Part shown: in pieces, positions 1 to 5,652 of the stretch
Layout of the letters: every line of letters starts with the position of its first letter
How positions within the stretch are numbered: position 1 is the stretch's first letter
NCBI GenBank assembly: GCA_040377605.1
Contig: JBEIOK010000121.1
Location: 1 to 8,601, forward strand
Source: Solimonas sp040377605
GTDB lineage: Bacteria; Pseudomonadota; Gammaproteobacteria; Nevskiales; Nevskiaceae
Direction of reading: 5' to 3'
Length of the DNA: 8,601 bases
Notes under the pieces: generated by a model
Databases searched by the model: none
What the model saw: the letters and a program-made list of their open reading frames with translations, nothing else
What the model was told of the DNA's origin: nothing
Made by a program: the position numbers and the translations under genes

Positions 1-1983
1 CTGCAGCGCCTGGATGCCGGCGGCGTCGAGGCCGAGTACCTGGTGCTGGAGTACGCCAACCAGAACAAGTTGTACGTGCCGGTGGCGTCGCTCAACCTGA
101 TTCACCGCTACACCGGCTCTGAATCCGAGCAGGCTCCATTGCACGGCCTGGGCTCCGATCGCTGGGCCAAGGCGCAGGCCAAGGCACGCGAAAAGGCGCA
201 TGACGTCGCGGCCGAACTGCTGCAGGTGCAGGCGCGACGCATGGCCAAGCCCGGTCTCAAGCTAGAGTTCGATGTCGCCGACTACGAGCGGTTCTGTGCG
301 AGCTTTCCGTTCACGCCGACGCCGGATCAGCAAAAGGCGATCGATGCCGTGCTCGACGATCTGCAGTCCGACAAGACCATGGACCGCGTGATCTGCGGCG
401 ACGTCGGCTTCGGCAAGACCGAAGTGGCGCTGCGCGCCGCCTTCGTCGCCGCGCGCTGCGGCCGCCAGGTCTGTGTGCTGGCCCCCACCACCCTGCTGGT
501 CGAACAGCACGCAAAGAACTTCTCCGATCGATTCGCGCAGTACAGCAATCATCCGGATTTCACGGGGCGCCCGATCAGGGTCGCGGCGCTGTCGCGGATG
601 CGCACGGCCAAGGAGCAGACCGCGCAGCTCAAGGAACTGGCCGAGGGCAAGGTGGATGTCGTCATCGGCACGCACCGTCTGCTGCAGGACGATATCCGCT
701 TCCACGATCTCGGCCTGGTCATTGTCGACGAAGAACATCGTTTCGGCGTACGTCACAAGGAGCGCCTGAAGAACCTGCGTGCGGAGGTGGATCTGCTGAC
801 GCTGACCGCAACGCCGATCCCACGCACACTGAACATGAGCCTTTCCGGCCTGCGCGATCTGTCGATCATTGCCACGCCGCCACCTTCACGTATCGCGATC
901 AAGACGTTCGTCTCCGAATGGAACAATGCACTGGTCTACGAAGCCTGCCTGCGTGAACTCCGGCGCGGCGGACAGGTCTATGTCCTGCACAACGAGGTGC
1001 GCGACATCGAGGAATTCGCGCGCAAGCTGCAGGAGCTGGTGCCTGAGGGGCGCGTGCGTCACGCCCACGGCCAGATGCGCGAGCGCGAACTCGAACAGGT
1101 CATGCTGGATTTCTACCATCAGCGCTTCAATATCCTGGTGTGCACGACCATCATCGAGTCGGGCATCGACGTGCCGAGCGCCAACACGATCCTGATCGAC
1201 CGCGCCGACCAGCTGGGCCTGGCACAGCTGCACCAGTTACGTGGCCGCGTCGGCCGCAGCCATCACCGCGCCTATGCCTATCTGCTGATCCCCAGCCGTC
1301 GTGGGCTGTCGACCGAGGCCGAGAAACGCCTCGATGCGATCGAGACCCTCGGCGACCTCGGCTCAGGCTTTGCGCTGGCCACGCATGACCTGGAAATCCG
1401 CGGCGCCGGCGAGTTGCTGGGCGAGGATCAGTCCGGGCAGATCGAGGAGGTCGGCTTCACGATGTATGCCGATCTGCTGGCCCGCGCCGTCAAGGCCATC
1501 AAGACCGGCAAGCTCGATGATTCACCCTTCGGCATGGCCGATTGCGAGGTGGATCTCGGCGCCGCCGCGCTGATTCCCGACGACTACATTCCGGACGTGC
1601 ATGCACGTCTGACGCTGTACAAGCGGATTGCCGAGGCGGCCGATGCCGCCGCGCTGCGCGAACTCAAGATCGAGATGATTGATCGCTTTGGTCTGCTGCC
1701 GCCGGCAGCGGAGCGCCTGTTCGATGCCGCCGAACTGCGCGTGGCCGCGCAGGCGCTAGGCATCGTGCGGTTGCGCGCCGGCGCGCGCTCGATCACCGTG
1801 GACTTCGGCGAGACGCCGAATATCGAACCGATCCGCCTGATCAAGCTGATCCAGACCCAACCCAAGCAATACAAGCTCGAAGGCCAGAAACGCTTCCATG
1901 CCTATGGCAACTTCGAGGCCATCGAGCAACGGGTGCCGCAGGCCCAGGCGCTCTTGGCTACACTGACTGGCAGACCGACGTGA
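1..1983 (+). CDS. mfd: Transcription-repair coupling factor Mfd, 5'-truncated by window edge
   Basis: Mfd is the ATP-dependent DNA translocase that removes RNA polymerase stalled at DNA lesions and recruits UvrA for nucleotide excision repair. The reading frame is open from base 1, so 660 C-terminal residues are present. By comparison with the roughly 1150-residue E. coli protein, about 490 N-terminal residues (the UvrB-like region) lie outside the window. Seen in order: the end of the RNA polymerase-interacting domain (YVPVASLNLIHRY, near residues 24-36), helicase motif I GDVGFGKT (133-140), the DEEH box (243-246), the translocase stretch TATPIPRTLNMS, motif VI GRVGRS (415-420), and the C-terminal TRCF domain containing DDYIPD and IDRFGLLPP. 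The TGA stop is followed closely by csiV. No frameshift or missing catalytic motif was seen. Identification is secure; only the true start is missing. Confidence 0.98.
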   Translation: MQRLDAGGVEAEYLVLEYANQNKLYVPVASLNLIHRYTGSESEQAPLHGLGSDRWAKAQAKAREKAHDVAAELLQVQARRMAKPGLKLEFDVADYERFCASFPFTPTPDQQKAIDAVLDDLQSDKTMDRVICGDVGFGKTEVALRAAFVAARCGRQVCVLAPTTLLVEQHAKNFSDRFAQYSNHPDFTGRPIRVAALSRMRTAKEQTAQLKELAEGKVDVVIGTHRLLQDDIRFHDLGLVIVDEEHRFGVRHKERLKNLRAEVDLLTLTATPIPRTLNMSLSGLRDLSIIATPPPSRIAIKTFVSEWNNALVYEACLRELRRGGQVYVLHNEVRDIEEFARKLQELVPEGRVRHAHGQMRERELEQVMLDFYHQRFNILVCTTIIESGIDVPSANTILIDRADQLGLAQLHQLRGRVGRSHHRAYAYLLIPSRRGLSTEAEKRLDAIETLGDLGSGFALATHDLEIRGAGELLGEDQSGQIEEVGFTMYADLLARAVKAIKTGKLDDSPFGMADCEVDLGAAALIPDDYIPDVHARLTLYKRIAEAADAAALRELKIEMIDRFGLLPPAAERLFDAAELRVAAQALGIVRLRAGARSITVDFGETPNIEPIRLIKLIQTQPKQYKLEGQKRFHAYGNFEAIEQRVPQAQALLATLTGRPT

Positions 1984-1989
1984 GGCGAC

Positions 1990-2000
1990 AAGGACTGGAC
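1990..2000 (+). promoter_or_regulatory. Ribosome binding site of csiV
   Basis: AAGGA at 1990-1994 lies 6 bases before the ATG at 2001. It favours this ATG over the in-frame GTG at 1980, which overlaps the mfd stop codon and would put seven extra residues before the signal peptide. Confidence 0.6.
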
Positions 2001-2603
2001 ATGAGAACTCGCTGGCTGGGGTGGATGTTCACGGTGTTGGTGATGGGCGTTGCCACGCCGGCGCTGGCAGAAACCTACCGCGTGGATCTGATCGTGTTTC
2101 TCGACAAGTCCGCGCCGGCCGAAACGGGCCAACCCCCGGCGATGCCCAACCTGGGCCGCGCCGTGGCCCTGGATGATGCCGCCACCCTGTCCCGCGCGGG
2201 CATCACCCTGATTCCGGATGAGCAGTTCGGCCTGCAGGAGCAATGGCAACGCCTGCGCAACGCCAAGCGCTACCAGCCCTTGATCCGCGTGGCCTGGACA
2301 CAGACCGACCCGCCGGCCGAACGCGGCGCAGCGCTGCGTCTGAAGCTGGGGCAGAGCCAGGTCATCGATGCCACCGATCAAGGCTTTTCCAGCGCCGCGA
2401 TCAGTCCCGTGGAAGGCAGTGTCGCGCTGCTGCTAAATCAGTATCTGATGGTCGATGCGGACCTGCTCTACACGCTACCGACCGCCTCCGGCTACACCAG
2501 CTATCCGCTGCGTGAGCGACGCCGCATGCGGCGCGATGAACTTCACTATCTCGACAGCCCCAAGCTGGGCATCGTCGCCCGCGTCAGCAAGGCCGCGCCC
2601 TGA
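2001..2603 (+). CDS. csiV: CsiV-family periplasmic peptidoglycan-binding protein
   Basis: A 200-residue secreted protein. A signal peptide is visible: arginines at 2 and 4, a hydrophobic stretch at about 8-20, and a cleavage site after ALA (23). The mature part begins ETYRVDLIVF, and the C-terminus carries YPLRERRRMRRDELHYLDSPKLG (about 168-190), read here as the CsiV family signature of an arginine-rich stretch followed by ELHYLD. In Vibrio cholerae, CsiV binds peptidoglycan and works through LpoA to activate the synthase PBP1A; whether that partnership exists here is not visible. The position directly downstream of mfd, 17 bp after its stop, also fits the family. The start is chosen at ATG 2001 because it has an AAGGA site and places the signal peptide at the N-terminus. 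The central region (about 35-90) is poorly conserved and carries no motif I recognise. Confidence 0.85.
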   Translation: MRTRWLGWMFTVLVMGVATPALAETYRVDLIVFLDKSAPAETGQPPAMPNLGRAVALDDAATLSRAGITLIPDEQFGLQEQWQRLRNAKRYQPLIRVAWTQTDPPAERGAALRLKLGQSQVIDATDQGFSSAAISPVEGSVALLLNQYLMVDADLLYTLPTASGYTSYPLRERRRMRRDELHYLDSPKLGIVARVSKAAP

Positions 2604-2607
2604 GGAG
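2602..2607 (+). promoter_or_regulatory. Ribosome binding site overlapping csiV stop
   Basis: GAGGAG begins at the second base of the csiV stop codon (TGA 2601-2603) and lies 9 bases before the lipoprotein ATG at 2617. This couples the end of csiV physically to initiation of the next gene and decides the start in a frame that stays open further upstream. Confidence 0.65.
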
Positions 2608-2616
2608 CTCTGCAGC

Positions 2617-3192
2617 ATGACCCCGAAGATCCACACCCTGCCGACCCTGCTGCTGGGCCTCCTGCTCAGCGGCTGCGGTCATCTGCCTTTCGGTGCCTCA
2701 CCCGCAACTCCGGCCACCGGTCTCGCAGTCACCGAGATCAGTGCCGCACCGGAGGGCTGCGGCCCTCGGCCCACGGTGACGGCGATTCCGCGGCTGCGCC
2801 TGCCGGGCACCGAGTCCCCCCGCGTGAAGGCCAGCACCGACAAGTCGCTGGACCTGGCACAGGTGCACACCGTCAATCGCCCGCTGCAGGAAGCCGGCGT
2901 CTGGGCCGACGTCGAAGGCGGCTGGTCGGTACTGTCCCTGGAACTGGGCTCGACCGGTGCTCGCACCCTCGCCGTGCGCCTGCGCGAAGCCAGCCTGCCC
3001 GAGCGTTCCGAAATCTGGCTGTGCTCGCTGGATCGCAGCGTGCGCCAGGGCCCCTATCGGGAAGTAACCGATGGCGAACTGTGGACGCCGGTCGTGCCGG
3101 GCAGCGAGGCGCTGATTCAGGTCTGGTTGCCGACGAACCGCAAGGGCGCCTTCCGCGCGCTGTTGGCGGACGCCTATGGCGGCTACCGCTGA
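2617..3192 (+). CDS. Lipoprotein resembling the N-terminal beta domain of secreted serine proteases
   Basis: A 191-residue protein of unassigned function. The N-terminus is a lipoprotein signal peptide: Lys4, a leucine-rich core (8-17) and the lipobox LSGC with the acylated cysteine at 20. The next residue is Gly, not Asp, so outer-membrane sorting is expected. After a low-complexity Pro/Ala linker (22-60), residues about 90-175 look like a beta-sandwich: WADVEGGWSVLSLEL, LAVRLREASLPERSEIWL, then GELWTPVVPGSEALIQVWLP (153-172). From memory, the last block matches the GELWTPVVPGDEA-type segment that precedes the trypsin-like domain of some secreted lysyl-endopeptidase-like proteases. No catalytic protease domain follows; the frame stops at 3192. 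Cysteines at 48 and 136 could form a disulfide. It lies 13 bp after csiV and overlaps phaB by 17 bp. The frame is open upstream to about 2455, but the signal peptide and GAGGAG site fix the start at 2617. Confidence 0.8.
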   Translation: MTPKIHTLPTLLLGLLLSGCGHLPFGASPATPATGLAVTEISAAPEGCGPRPTVTAIPRLRLPGTESPRVKASTDKSLDLAQVHTVNRPLQEAGVWADVEGGWSVLSLELGSTGARTLAVRLREASLPERSEIWLCSLDRSVRQGPYREVTDGELWTPVVPGSEALIQVWLPTNRKGAFRALLADAYGGYR

Positions 3193-3952
3193 GCAGATGA
3201 CGCCCCCCGCTGCGCGTTCCGCCGTCGTGAGCGGTGGCACCGGCGCCATCGGCACCGAGATCTGCCGCCATCTGGCCCGCGCCGGCCTGCGCGTCATCGC
3301 GCTGGGTCATCCGCAGGATGCCGAACGGCTGGCGCAGTGGCAGCACACCCTGCAGGAAGCCGGCGCTGGGGTCTCGGCACTGCTTGCCGACCTTGGCGAC
3401 GCCGATGCCGCAGCGGCCGTGATGCAGCAGGCGCGCGACCACCTGGGCGCCATCGACGTGCTGGTCAACGCTGCGGGCATCACCCGCGACGCGCGCTTCG
3501 TGAAGATGTCACTGGAGCAGTGGCGGACCGTCATGAGCTCCAACCTCGACAGCGTGTTCCATTGCTGCAAGGCCGTATTCGGGGACATGTGCGCCCGCGG
3601 CCACGGTCGCATCGTCAACATCGCGTCGGTCAATGGTCAGCGCGGGCAGTTTGGCCAGACCAATTACGCTGCCGCCAAGGCCGGCATGCACGGCTTCACG
3701 ATGGCGCTGGCACAGGAAGGCGCGAAGCACGGCGTCACCGTCAATACCGTATCACCGGGGTATGTGCGGACGCCGATGACCGCAGCGATCAAGGCCGAGG
3801 TGCTGGACGGAATCGTGGCGCAGATTCCGGTGGGGCGGATGGCGGAGCCATCGGATATTGCACGGGTTGTCGCTTTCCTTTGCGAGGAGGGCGCTGGCTA
3901 TATCACGGGGGCGAATGTGCCGGTCAATGGAGGGCTGTACATGTCAGCCTGA
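3176..3952 (+). CDS. phaB: Acetoacetyl-CoA reductase, PhaB-type short-chain dehydrogenase
   Basis: A 258-residue classical SDR. PhaB enzymes reduce acetoacetyl-CoA with NADPH to (R)-3-hydroxybutyryl-CoA for polyhydroxybutyrate synthesis. Seen: nucleotide-binding GGTGAIG (20-26), VNAAGITRD (97-105), and the catalytic tetrad Asn123, Ser151, Tyr164 and Lys168 (YAAAK). The block VNGQRGQFGQTNY (152-164) and the end NVPVNGGLYMSA closely match the Cupriavidus PhaB pattern (VNGQKGQFGQTNY), which separates PhaB from FabG. Two starts are possible: ATG 3176, with GGCGG six bases upstream and a 17-bp overlap with the lipoprotein gene, or ATG 3197 just after that gene's stop, giving a more usual short N-terminus but only a weak site. 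I kept 3176. No phaA or phaC lies in the window, so use in PHB synthesis is inferred from the family. A general 3-oxoacyl reductase is the alternative. Confidence 0.88.
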   Translation: MAATAEQMTPPAARSAVVSGGTGAIGTEICRHLARAGLRVIALGHPQDAERLAQWQHTLQEAGAGVSALLADLGDADAAAAVMQQARDHLGAIDVLVNAAGITRDARFVKMSLEQWRTVMSSNLDSVFHCCKAVFGDMCARGHGRIVNIASVNGQRGQFGQTNYAAAKAGMHGFTMALAQEGAKHGVTVNTVSPGYVRTPMTAAIKAEVLDGIVAQIPVGRMAEPSDIARVVAFLCEEGAGYITGANVPVNGGLYMSA

Positions 3953-3958
3953 GCCCTC
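3930..3958. terminator. Possible hairpin at the phaB stop codon, weak terminator candidate
   Basis: GAGGGCT (3930-3936) pairs with AGCCCTC (3952-3958) across a 15-base loop. A shorter competing stem, GGCTG (3933-3937) with CAGCC (3945-3949), has a 7-base loop. Both cover the last phaB codons at the convergent junction. No T-run follows on either strand, so intrinsic termination is only a possibility. Confidence 0.25.
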
Positions 3959-3966
3959 AAAGGCAC

Positions 3967-4296
3967 TTATTGTCCGATCAGATAGATGCTGCCATCCTGC
4001 TGCTGCCGATAGAGCGTATAAGGCAATAACGCGGTATCGGCTACCGCCGAAAGCGCTCCATCGAAGACGAAGTACTGTGCCAAGTGAACGATCTCGCGGA
4101 ATGTCTTCACCCGAACCCGGGTGAAGCAGTAGTCAAAATGGACGCCGCTGTAAACCCTTGGAATGGACTCACAATCGGAGCCAACGAACTGCAGAGCTCC
4201 GCGTGTAGCCTCGTCCCCGAGGGCGACTGAGTGAAATGTTCCGCATCCGCTCAGCGCAATGCTCACTACCGCCGCCATCAGGATTCGAAAGATCAT
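3967..4296 (-). CDS. Small YceK/YidQ-type lipoprotein
   Basis: A 109-residue predicted lipoprotein. Signal peptide MIFRILMAAVVSIALSGC carries a lipobox LSGC with Cys18; the following Gly suggests the outer membrane. Downstream, VYSGVHFDY (48-56) and DGALSAVADTALLPYTLY (79-96) match the pattern of the YceK/YidQ family (YPGVR..., then a D-L-P-F/S-A-V-D-T-LLPY segment), whose function is unknown. ATG 4296 is chosen because GGAG lies 9 bases upstream (4306-4309) and it begins the signal peptide; the frame stays open further up, but that part lies within mtnP and is charged. Cysteines at 42 and 57 could form a disulfide. The gene follows mtnP by 34 bp and converges on phaB 14 bp away. My hand count gives about 56% GC, against about 65% in a sampled mfd stretch, suggesting weaker codon bias or a separate origin. 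Confidence 0.78.
   Translation of the reverse strand: MIFRILMAAVVSIALSGCGTFHSVALGDEATRGALQFVGSDCESIPRVYSGVHFDYCFTRVRVKTFREIVHLAQYFVFDGALSAVADTALLPYTLYRQQQDGSIYLIGQ
4105..4126. repeat. Perfect 9-bp inverted repeat with 4-base loop inside the YceK-like gene
   Basis: CTTCACCCG (4105-4113) and CGGGTGAAG (4118-4126) are exact reverse complements separated by AACC (GGTT on the coding strand). It lies mid-gene, over the codons for residues about 57-64. In RNA it would be a compact, GC-rich hairpin. Function unknown; it may be chance. Confidence 0.6.
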
Positions 4297-4330
4297 TGCA
4301 ATTGGCTCCGACTCCAGTGTACTCGCCAGC

Positions 4331-5086
4331 CTAGCCGTCTTTAGACAGTACCGGCAGAGCATGTTCAAGCACTGATCGCACCTTGGCCATCCCCCGCTCG
4401 ATCGACTCATGAATCTCGGCATGGATGTCGCCCAGCCCCATCACCCCAGCCGCCCAGTTCACCGACACTGCCAGGCAGGCGTAGTCGATGCCCACCTCAC
4501 GCGCCAGCGCCGCCTCGGGCATGCCCGTCATGCCGACCATGTCGCATCCATCCCGCGCCATGCGCCGGATCTCGGCCGGCGACTCGAGCCGCGGTCCCTG
4601 CGTCACGCCCAGCACGCCAGTGCCGGCCAGCTTCACCTGTGCCGCATCGGCCGCCTGCTCCAGCACCGCACGCAGGCCCGGCGGATAGGGCTGCGTGAAG
4701 TCCGCATGATCCAGCCCGGAACCGGGACGGCCGTCGGAATAGGTGTGCTCGCGTCCGTAGGTGTAGTCGATGACGTCGTTCGGCACGGCGACCTCGCCAG
4801 GCGCGAACCAGTCGGCGATGCCGCCGACCGCGGCGATCGCGATCACCGACTTCACGCCGGCTTCGCGCAGCGCCCAGAGGTTGGCGCGGTAGTTGATCGC
4901 ATGCGGCGGAATCTTGTGGCCGTCACCGTGGCGCGCCAGGAAGATCGCGCGCGTGCCGTAGACGCGGCCTTCGAGCAGCGGCGCACTCGCCGGACCATAG
5001 GGCGTCTCGATCAGGCGGCTGTTCTCGATCTCCAGGCCCGGCCACTGGTTCATGCCGGTGCCGCCGATGACTGCGATGCGGGTCAT
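4331..5086 (-). CDS. mtnP: S-methyl-5'-thioinosine phosphorylase (MTAP/PNP family)
   Basis: A 251-residue trimeric-type nucleoside phosphorylase. Pseudomonas-type members split methylthioinosine with phosphate into hypoxanthine and methylthioribose-1-phosphate, after a deaminase has converted methylthioadenosine. Seen: phosphate-binding GGTG (8-11), RHGDGHKIPPHAINYRAN (52-69), GPRLESPAEIR (164-174) and GMTGMPEAALARE (185-197). The last two read like the P. aeruginosa methylthioinosine enzyme rather than human-type MTAP, which has GPRFSSRAES and MTTVPE. The base-contact segment is SVNWAAG with Asn210, where MTAP has an Asp-containing TDYD. Asn suits a 6-oxopurine (compare Asn in PNP) and Asp suits adenine. 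Its ATG overlaps the upstream phosphoribosyltransferase stop as ATGA, implying translational coupling; AAGG lies only three bases before the start. Methylthioadenosine or general purine nucleoside phosphorylase are the alternatives. Confidence 0.9.
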   Translation of the reverse strand: MTRIAVIGGTGMNQWPGLEIENSRLIETPYGPASAPLLEGRVYGTRAIFLARHGDGHKIPPHAINYRANLWALREAGVKSVIAIAAVGGIADWFAPGEVAVPNDVIDYTYGREHTYSDGRPGSGLDHADFTQPYPPGLRAVLEQAADAAQVKLAGTGVLGVTQGPRLESPAEIRRMARDGCDMVGMTGMPEAALAREVGIDYACLAVSVNWAAGVMGLGDIHAEIHESIERGMAKVRSVLEHALPVLSKDG

Positions 5087-5640
5087 AGTCCTTTCACTGC
5101 GTAGATGGCAGGCAACTGCCGCCAGTATTCCTGATAGTCCATGCCGCAGCCGAAGACATAGCGGTCTTCGACCGTGAGGCCGACGTATTCCGCATCGGCC
5201 TCCGGCGCACAGCGGTCATGCAGCTTGCGTGCGAGCACCGCAACCTTGAGCGAAGCCGGGGCAAACTCCAGGAGCGCCTTGCGAATCGCCACCAGCGTAT
5301 GCCCTTCGTCGAGGATGTCGTCGATCACCACGACATGGCGCCCGGCGATCCGCGCAGCCTGCGGCTGTCTTTTCCACTCCAGCCCGCCCCCGGTGGTGGT
5401 ACCGCGATAACGCGTTGCATGCAGATAGTCGAGCTCCAGCGGAAAGTCGAGGCGCTGCGTGATCTCGGCGGTGGCGTGGACGCCGCCGGTCATCACGCAC
5501 AGCAGCAGCGGATTGAGCGGCGCGTAGTCGACGGCGATGGCACTGGCGAGGCGATCATAGGCGGCACGTACCGCCGCGGCATCGTGCAGGCAGTCAGCCG
5601 CATCGAGAATTTGGCGGGCATGTTCAGGCGTGGCAGCCAT
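5083..5640 (-). CDS. hpt: Hypoxanthine-guanine phosphoribosyltransferase
   Basis: A 185-residue type I phosphoribosyltransferase, cytoplasmic, that joins hypoxanthine (or guanine) to PRPP to give IMP or GMP in purine salvage. Seen: pyrophosphate loop region LCVMTGG (47-53), hood segment LELDYLHATRYRGTT (68-82), the PRPP-binding motif VVVIDDILDEGHT (103-115) with paired aspartates, a RK (138-139) at the place of the purine-contacting Lys, and YVFGCGMDYQEYWR (161-174), close to the VGYGLDY pattern of HPRTs. Length is normal for the family. It follows nagZ by 10 bp with a strong GAGGAGG site and overlaps mtnP by four bases. As mtnP would produce hypoxanthine, the pair would make consecutive salvage steps. 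Preference for hypoxanthine over guanine or xanthine cannot be read from sequence. Confidence 0.92.
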   Translation of the reverse strand: MAATPEHARQILDAADCLHDAAAVRAAYDRLASAIAVDYAPLNPLLLCVMTGGVHATAEITQRLDFPLELDYLHATRYRGTTTGGGLEWKRQPQAARIAGRHVVVIDDILDEGHTLVAIRKALLEFAPASLKVAVLARKLHDRCAPEADAEYVGLTVEDRYVFGCGMDYQEYWRQLPAIYAVKGL

Positions 5641-5645
5641 GCGAA

Positions 5646-5652
5646 CCTCCTC
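5646..5652 (-). promoter_or_regulatory. Strong ribosome binding site of hpt, overlapping nagZ stop
   Basis: On the minus strand GAGGAGG lies 5 bases before the hpt ATG (5638-5640) and shares bases with the nagZ TGA stop (5651-5653). It is the best Shine-Dalgarno match noticed in the window and suggests that hpt is translated more strongly than nagZ, which has a poor site. Confidence 0.75.

Noticed and set aside
2698..3442. Minus-strand open frames of 189-199 codons opposite the lipoprotein and phaB genes
   Set aside because: They are antisense to genes with clear signals (lipobox, SDR motifs) and have no ribosome site or domain I recognise.
3337..4029. Plus-strand open frame of 230 codons overlapping phaB
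   Set aside because: It is an alternate frame of phaB with Arg/Gly-rich content, whereas the phaB frame has all SDR catalytic residues.
4297..4350. Possible promoter for the YceK-like gene (TACACT as a -10)
   Set aside because: Only the -10-like hexamer is plausible; the sequence 17 bases further up matches -35 poorly, so it is not listed as a feature.
4297..4422. Longer N-terminus of the YceK-like protein starting at 4422
   Set aside because: It would add 42 residues inside mtnP before an otherwise perfect lipoprotein signal peptide with its own GGAG site.
4409..5104. Plus-strand open frame of 231 codons opposite mtnP
   Set aside because: Antisense shadow of mtnP; Arg/His-rich, with no motif.
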